Of a DNA stretch of 64,000 nucleotides, positions 17,439 to 25,599 are shown in pieces (the first letter of the stretch is position 1; each line of letters begins with the position of its first letter). Origin of the DNA: Aquimarina sp. BL5. GTDB lineage: Bacteria; Bacteroidota; Bacteroidia; Flavobacteriales; Flavobacteriaceae. A model generated the notes under the pieces. The model saw only the letters and a program-made list of their open reading frames with translations, had not been told where the DNA came from and did no database searches. The translations under genes and the position numbers were made by a program. The stretch lies in assembly GCF_003443675.1 (NCBI RefSeq), contig NZ_CP031963.1:4996501-5060500 (forward strand), given 5' to 3'.

Positions 17439-18572
17439 TTAAAGATTTGGTTCTAATGTAATATTAGCATTGTTAAAATTAATATCGTGCGCAAAGTCAT
17501 ATACTTTTTTAAAATGCGCTTCCATATCAGGTTCTTCGATATCACAAAGTAACTTTCGAATTAATTTAGATTCAAAATGATGTTTTTTTGAGGTCGAATA
17601 TTTTAGTAATTGAGATCCAATAGTTTTGTAAAATATTTTTTCCATCGTTGTCTTGTTCTCTGGTTCATCAGGCACTAATTCCATTTCTACGCCGCATTTA
17701 TTTAAAATGCTATGGATGATGTATCGTGTAGGAACGTTTTTTGTTAACGTAATATTTAGTTGTTCTTCTGTACTGTCACTTGCTTTTATAATTCCTTTGG
17801 CTACATAATCGACAGGAACAATATTAAGTCCACCTTCCATATTTAGCGCCATTCTTATTTTTCCCATTTCTGGATAAGTCTCCTTCATTTTTTTAAAGAA
17901 TTCACCAATAGAATAAAAAACGATATATCTACTGCTTACGTATTTTGGCATATCGATAAGTCTGCCGGATACTACGCTAGGTCTGGCAATGGTGCAACTG
18001 AAATTGTTTTCCTTTGCAATTTCTAGGATTAATTTTTCAACTTTCATTTTATAGGCTTCGTAAAAGTTTCTAAAATCAAAATTGACAACAGAATGATAGT
18101 CATCGGTAATCTTACCAGCTATTTCTCCTCTAGAGAAAGCGGTACTTACAAAAACCAATTTTTTGGTTCTAAGTTTAATAGCTTCAAAAAAAGCTTGTGT
18201 GTTATTATAATTTATATTTGCAATTTCATTTCTAGCCTTTTCTGTATTACTTAGATTTACCGAGGCTGCTAAATGATATACGATTAGGCTATTTCCAGCT
18301 TCTTTAGGAATAGTGAAATTATGTATTTCTCCTTCGATTATTTTTACATATTCCTTTACATATTCTTTATAAAAAGGTACTATCTTTTCCGGAATAAGTT
18401 GTTCAGTGAAAACCTCACTCCACAAACGTTGTTTGGCAGAAATGTTTTTTTGTTTTCTGATCAAAACATAAATTTGTGCTTTTTCGTTTTTAGAATACAA
18501 ATCAAATAAGAGTTCAAACAGTACATGTGATCCTATATTTCCTGTAACTCCGGTTACTAATATTGTATTCAT
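17439..18572 (-). CDS. Extended SDR / thioester-reductase-like NAD-binding protein inside the trp operon
   Basis: The 377-residue cytosolic protein has the Rossmann motif TGVTGNIGSH at its N-terminus, the catalytic Ser/Thr segment VFVSTAFSRG and the YxxxK motif in NFYEAYKMKVEKL. IARPSVVSG is a further mark of the male-sterility/thioester-reductase (NAD_binding_4) family, which reduces acyl thioesters or related carbonyls. It is not a tryptophan-pathway enzyme. It sits 5 bases after trpC and 18 before trpF, with no separate promoter visible, so it is transcribed with them. Its substrate is unknown. The C-terminal 100 residues match nothing I know. Confidence 0.82.
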   Translation of the reverse strand: MNTILVTGVTGNIGSHVLFELLFDLYSKNEKAQIYVLIRKQKNISAKQRLWSEVFTEQLIPEKIVPFYKEYVKEYVKIIEGEIHNFTIPKEAGNSLIVYHLAASVNLSNTEKARNEIANINYNNTQAFFEAIKLRTKKLVFVSTAFSRGEIAGKITDDYHSVVNFDFRNFYEAYKMKVEKLILEIAKENNFSCTIARPSVVSGRLIDMPKYVSSRYIVFYSIGEFFKKMKETYPEMGKIRMALNMEGGLNIVPVDYVAKGIIKASDSTEEQLNITLTKNVPTRYIIHSILNKCGVEMELVPDEPENKTTMEKIFYKTIGSQLLKYSTSKKHHFESKLIRKLLCDIEEPDMEAHFKKVYDFAHDINFNNANITLEPNL

Positions 18573-18577
18573 GTTTT

Positions 18578-19360
18578 CTAATTTAATTTTTGAATAAATT
18601 CTATGGCACTAGCCCCTGGGTTTTCCGTTTTCATGAAGTTTTCTCCAATTAAAAAACCTTGATAGTCATATTGTTGCAGATCTTTTATAGCTTCAATACT
18701 ACTGATGCCACTTTCCGAAACTTTTACAAAGTCATCCGGTATATGTTTGCTTAATTCTTTACTTACATCGGTACTGACATCAAAAGTTTTAAGATTACGA
18801 TTATTAACTCCTAACATATCTAGAGAAGGCATTATTGATTTCTCTAGCTCTTCCAAGTTATGTACTTCTAATAATACATCTAAAGAGATACTTTTAGCAA
18901 ATTCTGATAATGATTTAATCTCATCTCTAGACAATACGGCCGCTATTAACAAAATAACATCGGCGCCATATGCCTTAGCTTCTAATAATTGATATTCGTC
19001 AATTATAAATTCTTTTCTCAGTAAAGGCATGGTTGCAGAAGCACGAGCAAGTACTAAATCATCTAGAGAACCTCCAAAATATTTTCCATCCGTTAATACA
19101 GACATTCCACAAGCTCCAGCTTCTTGATAACCAATGGTTACGTCTTGCACACTTACTTTTTGATTGATTACTGATTTAGAAGGTGATCTTCGTTTATGTT
19201 CGGCAATGATTCCTGTGTTACTATTACGTAAAGCGTCTGCCAAAGAATTTCTTTTTCGATCAAATAATACCGAGTTTTCTAGTTGATGGATAGGTATCAA
19301 GCCCTTCCTAAGTTCAACTTCTTTGTATTTGTCTGCTACTATTTTATCTAGTATGTTCAT
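18578..19360 (-). CDS. trpC: Indole-3-glycerol phosphate synthase
   Basis: The enzyme of about 260 residues closes the indole ring. GIIAEHKRRSPSKSVI (catalytic Glu and Lys), LLRKEFIIDEYQ (Lys), LLEVHNLEEL, GVNNRNLKTF and SESGISS are all present. ATG 19360 (MNILDKIV) is preferred to ATG 19369, because the latter lies inside a REP-like palindrome. It is followed 5 bases later by the SDR gene and preceded by trpD with an 87-base repeat-bearing spacer. Confidence 0.96.
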   Translation of the reverse strand: MNILDKIVADKYKEVELRKGLIPIHQLENSVLFDRKRNSLADALRNSNTGIIAEHKRRSPSKSVINQKVSVQDVTIGYQEAGACGMSVLTDGKYFGGSLDDLVLARASATMPLLRKEFIIDEYQLLEAKAYGADVILLIAAVLSRDEIKSLSEFAKSISLDVLLEVHNLEELEKSIMPSLDMLGVNNRNLKTFDVSTDVSKELSKHIPDDFVKVSESGISSIEAIKDLQQYDYQGFLIGENFMKTENPGASAIEFIQKLN

Positions 19361-19367
19361 ATATGTC

Positions 19368-19434
19368 ATCCTGAACTTGTTTCAGGATCTTTTTAATAGT
19401 TAATATTCTTTTGGATTCCAGTCTGCATTGGAAT
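19368..19434. repeat. Two REP-like palindromes in the trpD-trpC spacer
   Basis: ATCCTGAA (19368-19375) pairs with TTCAGGAT (19381-19388) around a 5-base loop, and ATTCCA (19415-19420) pairs with TGGAAT (19429-19434). Such CCTGAA-TTCAGG and TTCCAG-type hairpins recur between genes in flavobacterial genomes, from memory. They may protect or attenuate the trp message. Confidence 0.6.
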
Positions 19435-19447
19435 GCCAGTTTAATGT

Positions 19448-20443
19448 TTAATTCTTACTTAACTCCTGTACTTTTTTAAGCGCTTCTAATCCTTTTCCAG
19501 AAAGCAATGATTCTTTGGCTTTTTCGAATCCTTGTATGGGTTCTAATCCTTCTACAGTAGCAATGGCCATACCTGCATTAGCACAAACTACATTGTTTTG
19601 CGCTTCAGTACCTTTTCCATTTAATATATCCATAAAAATTGATGCAGATGCTGAGATAGAATCTCCACCTACTATTTCTTCCATTTTTAGAGCATTTACA
19701 CCAAAATCCTGTGGAGTTAGTATTCCTTCCGTATGATTAGATATGGTCTTTGTACTTCCTGTAAGTGATATTTCATCATATCCATCTAAGGCATGAATGA
19801 TGGTAAAGTTTTTATCAGTATTCTGATATAAATAGCCATACATTCTGGCTAATTCTAAGTTAAAAACACCTACAATTTGATTTTTTGGAAATGCAGGATT
19901 CACCATCGGTCCAAGCATGTTAAAAAATGTTTTTACTCCTAATTCTCTTCGTATTGGGGCTACATTTTTCATAGCCGGATGGAATAGGGGAGCGTGCAGC
20001 ACACAAATTCCTGCTTCGTCAATACTTCGTTTTAGGAAATCTTTATCATTACTGAATTTAATACCTAAATGTTCCATTACGTTAGAACTACCACATTTCG
20101 AAGAAACTCCATAATTTCCGTGCTTGGTTACTTTAATACCAGCACCTGCAGAGACAAAAGATGAAAGTGTAGAAATATTAAAAGTATCTTTTCCATCTCC
20201 TCCGGTACCACAAAGGTCAATAGGATTGTATTCACTAAGATCTACTGCAATGCAAAGCTCTAATAATGCATCTCTAAATCCTTCTAATTCGTCTACCGTA
20301 ATACTACGCATCATATAAACAGTTAGAAAAGAGGCAATCTGACTTTGGTTATAAGCTCCTTTAGAAATATTTACTAAAACACCTTTGGCTTCTTCTTTAG
20401 AGATGGTTTCGTGATTGATTAATCTGTTTAATAAATTCTTCAT
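19448..20443 (-). CDS. trpD: Anthranilate phosphoribosyltransferase
   Basis: The 331-residue enzyme transfers phosphoribose from PRPP to anthranilate. DLCGTGGDGKDTFNIST carries the PRPP loop GTGGD. KHGNYGVSSKCGSSNVMEHLG and HPAMKNVAPIRRELGVKTFFN are the classic family blocks. The length is normal. Its ATG is 2 bases after the trpG stop, implying translational coupling. Confidence 0.97.
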   Translation of the reverse strand: MKNLLNRLINHETISKEEAKGVLVNISKGAYNQSQIASFLTVYMMRSITVDELEGFRDALLELCIAVDLSEYNPIDLCGTGGDGKDTFNISTLSSFVSAGAGIKVTKHGNYGVSSKCGSSNVMEHLGIKFSNDKDFLKRSIDEAGICVLHAPLFHPAMKNVAPIRRELGVKTFFNMLGPMVNPAFPKNQIVGVFNLELARMYGYLYQNTDKNFTIIHALDGYDEISLTGSTKTISNHTEGILTPQDFGVNALKMEEIVGGDSISASASIFMDILNGKGTEAQNNVVCANAGMAIATVEGLEPIQGFEKAKESLLSGKGLEALKKVQELSKN

Positions 20444-20445
20444 GA

Positions 20446-21015
20446 TTAATTATTTATCCAATTTTCTAACATTTTTTTTCCATCAGGAGTAAGTACAGAT
20501 TCGGGATGAAATTGCACACCTCTAACATCAAACTCTTTATGTCGTATAGACATAATTTGTCCGTTTTCATCAAAAGAGGTTGCTTCCAGACAAGAAGGTA
20601 AATTAGTATCTGCTACTACCCATGAATGGTATCGACCCACATCAAAAGTTTCATTAAGTCCTTTAAAAAGAACTTCGTCTGATACGGTGAGTTTTACTTC
20701 GGTTGCAACACCGTGATAGACTTCATCCAGATTAATAAGGCTTCCGCCAAATACTTCACCAATAGCTTGTTGGCCAAGACAGACTCCAAATATACTTTTG
20801 GTATCTGCATAGGTTTTGATTATGTCTTTTAGGAGCCCGGCTTCATCAGGAATTCCAGGTCCCGGTGAAAGTAATATTTTTTCGAAAGAAGCTACTTCCT
20901 CTAATGTTAGTTGGTCATTACGTTTTACGATTACTTCGCAACCTAGATCTTCTAAATAATGAACTAGATTGTAGACAAATGAATCGTAGTTGTCAATTAC
21001 TAATACTTTTTTCAT
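20446..21015 (-). CDS. trpG: Anthranilate synthase glutamine amidotransferase subunit
   Basis: The 189-residue class I amidotransferase supplies ammonia to TrpE. DNYDSFVYNLVHYLEDLG, the nucleophile motif GVCLGQQAIGEVFGG and the VQFHPESVLTPDG segment with His-Glu are all visible. It is unfused to TrpD and lies 27 bases after trpE and 2 before trpD. Confidence 0.96.
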   Translation of the reverse strand: MKKVLVIDNYDSFVYNLVHYLEDLGCEVIVKRNDQLTLEEVASFEKILLSPGPGIPDEAGLLKDIIKTYADTKSIFGVCLGQQAIGEVFGGSLINLDEVYHGVATEVKLTVSDEVLFKGLNETFDVGRYHSWVVADTNLPSCLEATSFDENGQIMSIRHKEFDVRGVQFHPESVLTPDGKKMLENWINN

Positions 21016-21042
21016 CTCATTGTTCAGGAGTTTATCAGCTCC

Positions 21043-22440
21043 TTATATTTCTTCAGCTAGTTTTAATGCTTTGGTTAATGCTCCTAGTTTATTATATACT
21101 TCTTGTAATTCGTTTTCTTCATTGGATTCGTTAACTAATCCAGCTCCTGCTTGCCAATGTAGTTGATGGTTTTTACTTAAAAATGTTCTGATCATAATGG
21201 CGTGATTAAAATTTCCGGAGAAATCCATAAAACCAATTGCACCACCATAGAAGTCACGATTTACGGTTTCATATTTTTCTATAAGCCGCATTGCCATATG
21301 TTTTGGGGCGCCACTTAGTGTTCCTGCAGGAAATGTGTCTGCAACTACCTGCATCGTTGTCGTATCCTTATGCTTTTTACCAGTTACTTTACTTACTAAG
21401 TGAATCACATGTGAGTAGAACTGTACTTCTCTATATGTGTCTACAGTAACTTCACTTCCATTACGGCTTAAATCGTTACGAGCAAGATCTACCAGCATCA
21501 CATGTTCTGCATTCTCTTTTTCATCCTTGGATAATTTTTTAGCTAGTTCTGCATCTTGCTCATCATTTCCTGTTCGTTTAAAAGTTCCTGCGATTGGATG
21601 GATTTCAGCTATTTCATCCTTGACTACCAATTGGGCTTCTGGTGAACTACCGAATATTTTAAAATCGCCATAGTCAAAATAAAATAGGTAAGGAGACGGG
21701 TTGATACTTCTTAATGCTCTATACACATTGAATTCATCTCCTTTAAATTTCTGAGAAAAACGTTTGGATAAAACTAGTTGAAAAACATCTCCGCGTAGAC
21801 AATGTTTTTTAGCTAGGGCGACGTGTGCTTTATATTGCTCATCATCCAAGTTAGAGGTGGTTTCATCTATAGTAGTAAAGTTGTATGACGCAAAGTTTTT
21901 AACTTTTAACAAAGATTCTATTTCATCAATATTACTGTCTGACTCATAACAGTGTGCAAAAATACAAGCTTCGTTTGTGAAGTTGCTAATTGCAATAATG
22001 TTTTGATAAACAGTATACTGCATGTCGGGGATATTTAGACCTCTTTCTTTTTTAGTGATATCAATATCTTCAAAATATCTCACAGCATCATAAGAGATAT
22101 ATCCAAATAAACCATTGTTTATAAACTTAAAGTCACTTTTGGATGTTTTAAATTTCTGCCCAAATTGTTCGATAATTTGAGGGATATTAGTATCCTTAGT
22201 TATCGGAGTTTTTTTGTTCGTTTTATCAGGAAAAGATTCATAAATAATTTCGTTTTCAATTTTAATTGTAGCAATAGGGTTACAACAGATATACGAAAAG
22301 CTGTTCTCACTACCTCTATAATCATTATTTTCTAATAACAAACTATTAGGAAAACGATCTCTTATTTTTAGATACACGCTTACCGGAGTGATAGTATCTG
22401 CGAGAATTTGTTTGAAATGTGTCGTTAATGTATAACTCAT
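21043..22440 (-). CDS. trpE: Anthranilate synthase component I
   Basis: The 465-residue chorismate-using enzyme starts the tryptophan branch. FGSSPEAQLVV, HPIAGTFKRTG, DLARNDLSRNG, PAGTLSGAPKHMAM and GAIGFMDFSGN form the standard chorismate-binding domain. In the N-terminal feedback region the usual LLES reads LLEN, which could weaken inhibition by tryptophan. The gene follows a leader with a Trp-rich peptide and terminator, so expression is attenuated. It is the first structural gene of the operon. Confidence 0.97.
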   Translation of the reverse strand: MSYTLTTHFKQILADTITPVSVYLKIRDRFPNSLLLENNDYRGSENSFSYICCNPIATIKIENEIIYESFPDKTNKKTPITKDTNIPQIIEQFGQKFKTSKSDFKFINNGLFGYISYDAVRYFEDIDITKKERGLNIPDMQYTVYQNIIAISNFTNEACIFAHCYESDSNIDEIESLLKVKNFASYNFTTIDETTSNLDDEQYKAHVALAKKHCLRGDVFQLVLSKRFSQKFKGDEFNVYRALRSINPSPYLFYFDYGDFKIFGSSPEAQLVVKDEIAEIHPIAGTFKRTGNDEQDAELAKKLSKDEKENAEHVMLVDLARNDLSRNGSEVTVDTYREVQFYSHVIHLVSKVTGKKHKDTTTMQVVADTFPAGTLSGAPKHMAMRLIEKYETVNRDFYGGAIGFMDFSGNFNHAIMIRTFLSKNHQLHWQAGAGLVNESNEENELQEVYNKLGALTKALKLAEEI

Positions 22441-22489
22441 GTTATATTTTAATATTAATAATTTATAAAACCCCTTTATTTATACGAAC

Positions 22490-22523
22490 AAAAAAAAGGC
22501 TTGTCGTGATTTGACAAGCCTTT
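22490..22523 (-). terminator. trp attenuator terminator
   Basis: On the minus strand AAAGGCTTGTC (22523-22513) and GACAAGCCTTT (22505-22495) form a perfect 11-base stem with loop AAATCAC, followed by eight T (22497-22490). It lies between the leader peptide and trpE, so it must be passed to express the operon. TCACGAC (22509-22503) in its loop and 3' arm is complementary to GTCGTGA at the end of the leader peptide (22564-22558), giving a candidate antiterminator. Confidence 0.85.
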
Positions 22524-22552
22524 GATATGTTTACTTAACTATATGACAGGAG

Positions 22553-22615
22553 CTATCTCACGACGTTTTCGTTATAAGATGACCACCACCAAGTATTTGT
22601 TAAGATTAAATTCAT
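22553..22615 (-). CDS. trpL: trp leader peptide
   Basis: A 20-residue reading frame, MNLILTNTWWWSSYNENVVR, has three consecutive TGG codons (22591-22583) and stops at TAG 22555-22553. Its position upstream of a strong terminator and trpE is the classic arrangement for attenuation. A ribosome stalled at the Trp codons would leave GTCGTGA (22564-22558) free to pair with the terminator loop. A ribosome reaching the stop would cover it and let the terminator form. It is too short for standard gene finders. Three tandem Trp codons by chance are very unlikely. Confidence 0.88.
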   Translation of the reverse strand: MNLILTNTWWWSSYNENVVR

Positions 22616-22632
22616 TTTCTAATTTCTTGAGT

Positions 22633-22660
22633 CAAAGATATAAATTTATTATAATTCAAA
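22633..22660 (-). promoter_or_regulatory. trp operon promoter
   Basis: TATCTTTG (22640-22633) matches the Bacteroidota minus-7 consensus TAnnTTTG. TTTG at 22660-22657 lies 16 bases upstream as a minus-33 element. Transcription would start about 10 bases before the trpL ATG, so the leader begins almost at the peptide. Confidence 0.7.
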
Positions 22661-22670
22661 AAACAAAAAA

Positions 22671-23237
22671 TTACATTTTTAAGTTAACTGCTAATTCAAA
22701 CTCATCAGAAATGGTTTTATCTCCTAAATTATCGAAGAAACTACCAGATCCGTATTTGATATCATATTTAGTTCTGTCTACGCTTAGTGTAGTCGAGGCG
22801 GTATCTCCATTTACTGCAAGGTCAAAAGTGATCGGATGTGTTTTTCCTTTAATGGTTAGGTCTCCTTTAATTTTATAACCTCCATCCATTTTTGAAGCCT
22901 CTTTAATTACTAGTTTGGCATTTTTATGGTCTTTAATACCAAAGAAATCATCCGAGGTAAGGTGTCCTTCTAACTTTTCTTTTCCTTTTCCTGCTTCTAG
23001 ATCCGTAACTGTAAGAGAAGTCATGTCTACTACAAATTCTCCTCCGCTTAAAGCGCCGTCTTGGAAGGTTAAGAATCCGCTAGAGAAATTAAGTGTTCCT
23101 GTATGTTGGCCTGTAACTTTTTTACCAGTCCAGTTAATAGAGCTTTCCGCAGCGTTGATTTGTTTTTGTTGTGCATAGATGGATGCAGTTGCTATTAGGG
23201 TGAATGCTAATAATAATGATTTAAGTTTAGTTTTCAT
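22671..23237 (-). CDS. YceI family periplasmic protein
   Basis: The 188-residue protein has a signal peptide ending SIYAQQ and the YceI lipocalin-like fold pattern: SSINWTGKKVTGQHTGTLNF, then DLEAGKGKEKLEGHLTSDDFF, GDLTIKGKTHPITF and ISDEFELAVNL. Family members bind a polyisoprenoid in the periplasm. It follows a MarR-type regulator gene by 40 bases on the same strand, so the regulator probably controls both. Confidence 0.92.
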   Translation of the reverse strand: MKTKLKSLLLAFTLIATASIYAQQKQINAAESSINWTGKKVTGQHTGTLNFSSGFLTFQDGALSGGEFVVDMTSLTVTDLEAGKGKEKLEGHLTSDDFFGIKDHKNAKLVIKEASKMDGGYKIKGDLTIKGKTHPITFDLAVNGDTASTTLSVDRTKYDIKYGSGSFFDNLGDKTISDEFELAVNLKM

Positions 23238-23277
23238 GATTTTTAAAATTTAATGATTATATAATTGTGTTAGTTAA

Positions 23278-23730
23278 TTAATTTCTAAGTTTATTTAATA
23301 GATTGTTTAGTATAATTAGTTCTTCTTGTGAAAGATTAGATGTTATCTTCTTTTCGAAATTATTCATGGCTGGACTTACTTCTTCTAAGAACTTATAACC
23401 TTGTTCCGTGATTGTAATTTCTACTTTTCTTCGATTGGATTCGCAGATAACTCTTTTTACTAGATCCTTTTTAATAAGTTTATCTACTAGCCTTGTGGTG
23501 TTACTCATTTTGCTTACCATTCTTTCTTGTATGGTAGATAGATTAGCAGGTTTACCTTCTTGACCTTTCAGAATTCTAAGTACATTAAATTGTTGAATAG
23601 AGATGTCATAAACCTTAAGTTCAGAATTTATATGATCACTTATCCAGTTCTCGGTATATAATAGGTTTACAATCGCTTTTCTGGAAAGTGGAAGCTCTTT
23701 TTTAGTTTTTATAATATCTTCGATATTCAT
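23278..23730 (-). CDS. MarR family transcriptional regulator
   Basis: The 150-residue winged-helix repressor starts at ATG 23730 (MNIEDIIKTK); the longer frame would begin within the operator. The DNA-binding part is visible in NLSTIQERMVSKMSNTTRLVDKLIKKDLVKR, and the wing in ESNRRKVEITITEQGYKFLEEV. No ligand can be read from the sequence. The palindrome overlapping its promoter suggests autoregulation, and the downstream YceI gene is the likely co-target. Confidence 0.93.
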   Translation of the reverse strand: MNIEDIIKTKKELPLSRKAIVNLLYTENWISDHINSELKVYDISIQQFNVLRILKGQEGKPANLSTIQERMVSKMSNTTRLVDKLIKKDLVKRVICESNRRKVEITITEQGYKFLEEVSPAMNNFEKKITSNLSQEELIILNNLLNKLRN

Positions 23731-23741
23731 TTGTCTATACA

Positions 23742-23762
23742 ATATTTGTATATACAAATATA
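23742..23762 (-). promoter_or_regulatory. MarR operator overlapping the promoter
   Basis: ATATTTGTATATACAAATAT (23742-23761) is a perfect 20-base palindrome. It overlaps the minus-7-like element TATATTTG (23762-23755, minus strand) and lies 12 bases before the regulator's ATG. This is where an autorepressor would bind. Confidence 0.7.
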
Positions 23763-23948
23763 TGTTGTAAGATGTTTACTAAACTATAAATAGATACTAA
23801 TTCTTTGTTAAAGTTCTCAGGATTACTATTGTTAAATATTATTATTGTTCGATTAAAAAAAAGCCAAAATCCTAAAATTCTCTTTATGAATTACATAAAC
23901 CTTGTTAATTTCCTTTTTGGTAATGACACGTTTTAATACATTAGTATA

Positions 23949-24467
23949 ATGCAGAAGTGGATATATATAGGATTGACCATATTGTTGGTTAACTGTAAGG
24001 GAGAACAGAAGGTAGCTATAGAGGCTTCTAATGTGTTTTCTGGTAAAGGTGTGGAAATACCGGTGTACGATTTTAAAAATTTTGAGTATTTGCTGAGTAT
24101 TAATGATGGAAAAACTCGGATTATTAATTTCTGGGCTACTTGGTGTAAACCTTGTGTTGCTGAATTACCTTATTTCGAATTGATTAATAGCAGGTATCCG
24201 GATAATGAAGTCGAAGTAGTTTTGGTAAGTTTAGATCTTCCTAATCAAGTAGAATCTAAACTGATCCCTTTTGTTAGAAAACAGCGGATACAAAGTAAAA
24301 TTGTACTATTAGATGATCCAGATGCTAATAGCTGGATTCCTAAAGTAAATGAAAATTGGTCAGGTTCTATTCCTGCAACTATTATATATAAAGGAAATAC
24401 TTCAAATTTTTATGAACGATCTTTTACATATGACGAGCTGGAAAGAGAACTGAAAAAGATGTTATAA
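23949..24467 (+). CDS. TlpA-like thioredoxin-fold lipoprotein
   Basis: The 172-residue protein has a lipoprotein signal (LTILLVNC, lipid Cys16) and a TlpA-type redox domain, INFWATWCKPCVAELPYF, with active-site Cys66-Cys69. It probably reduces or oxidises envelope thiols, for example in cytochrome maturation or protein disulfides. It starts a run of four same-strand thiol/sulfur genes, 51 bases before the next. Confidence 0.9.
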   Translation: MQKWIYIGLTILLVNCKGEQKVAIEASNVFSGKGVEIPVYDFKNFEYLLSINDGKTRIINFWATWCKPCVAELPYFELINSRYPDNEVEVVLVSLDLPNQVESKLIPFVRKQRIQSKIVLLDDPDANSWIPKVNENWSGSIPATIIYKGNTSNFYERSFTYDELERELKKML

Positions 24468-24518
24468 TATTAGGAAGAGTTTCCGATCTTAATGAGTAAA
24501 ATTTAATAGAACAAACAA

Positions 24519-25145
24519 ATGAAAACTTTAAAGATTTTAGTAGCGGTTGTTTTAGTACTTGCCATAAGCGCATTTGCGATTGATAAAGTTAAGGTATCTA
24601 AGACTGATGCAGGATATAGTATAGGAGATACTGCAACAAATTTTAAACTTAAGAATATTGATGATACCATGGTTTCCTTAACGGATTATAAAGATGCTAA
24701 AGGTTTTATTGTCATTTTTACCTGCAACCATTGTCCATATTCTGTGGCTTATGAAGATAGAATTATTGAATTAGATAAAAATTTTAAATCAAAAGGCTAT
24801 CCCGTAATTGCAATTAATCCTAATAATCCTAAAGCATATCCTACGGATAGTTTTGATAATATGAAGGTTAGAGCTAAGGAGAAAGGATTTACATTTCCTT
24901 ATTTATTTGATGATGAACAAAAGATTTATCCGCAATATGGTGCTACAAAAACTCCGCATGTATATATTCTGGAAAAGACTGCAAACGGTAATGTCGTTCG
25001 CTATATTGGAGCAATTGATAATAATTACAAAGATGCATCGTCAGCTGATCAAAAATATGTAGAAGATGCAGTTAATGCACTACTCAAAGGAGAAAAAGTT
25101 CCTGTTGAAACTACAAAGGCTATTGGTTGTAGTATAAAAGCATAA
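24519..25145 (+). CDS. Exported redoxin (AhpC/TSA-like thioredoxin fold)
   Basis: The 208-residue protein has an N-terminal signal or anchor (MKTLKILVAVVLVLAISAFA). In its redoxin domain, FIVIFTCNHCPYSVAYEDRI carries CNHC (Cys69-Cys72). PHVYILEK and GAIDNNYKDAS match the family of thioredoxin-like peroxiredoxins common in Bacteroidota. It probably reduces peroxides or disulfides in the periplasm. It is adjacent to the TlpA-like gene. Confidence 0.88.
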   Translation: MKTLKILVAVVLVLAISAFAIDKVKVSKTDAGYSIGDTATNFKLKNIDDTMVSLTDYKDAKGFIVIFTCNHCPYSVAYEDRIIELDKNFKSKGYPVIAINPNNPKAYPTDSFDNMKVRAKEKGFTFPYLFDDEQKIYPQYGATKTPHVYILEKTANGNVVRYIGAIDNNYKDASSADQKYVEDAVNALLKGEKVPVETTKAIGCSIKA

Positions 25146-25266
25146 GTGAATCTAATATTATATTTTTGGATAAATGAATGTATGGTTTCGTACATTTCAT
25201 TTAGTACTCTTATATTTGTAGGGAATTGTATGGATAAAAGTTCAATTAAAAAAAAGAAAATATAAA

Positions 25267-25581
25267 ATGGCCGAAGATATAACTCAAGATCAGTGGGAAG
25301 ATCTTATCTCTAAAGACGATAATGCGATAATTCTGGATGTAAGAACAGAAGAGGAAGTAGAAGATGGTTTTATACCAAATATGCTTAATCTTGATATACG
25401 TATGGGGCAGGGGTTTCTCGATGAGGTAGAGAAGCTAGATAAGTCCAAAAACTATTATGTATATTGTCGTTCGGGAGCTCGTAGCGCACAAGCCTGTACT
25501 TTAATGAATCAGATGGGTTTCGAAACTACGTATAATTTAATCGGTGGATTTATGAATTGGGATGGCGAAGTTGCCGAATAA
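25267..25581 (+). CDS. Cytosolic rhodanese-like protein
   Basis: The 104-residue single-domain rhodanese contains ILDVRTEEEVEDGFIPNMLNLDI and the active-site loop YCRSGARSAQAC with Cys67. It has no signal peptide. It probably carries persulfide sulfur in the cytosol. It is 18 bases from a second, lipid-anchored rhodanese, so the pair may act on both sides of the membrane. Confidence 0.92.
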   Translation: MAEDITQDQWEDLISKDDNAIILDVRTEEEVEDGFIPNMLNLDIRMGQGFLDEVEKLDKSKNYYVYCRSGARSAQACTLMNQMGFETTYNLIGGFMNWDGEVAE

Positions 25582-25599
25582 TATTATCTAATAATACTT

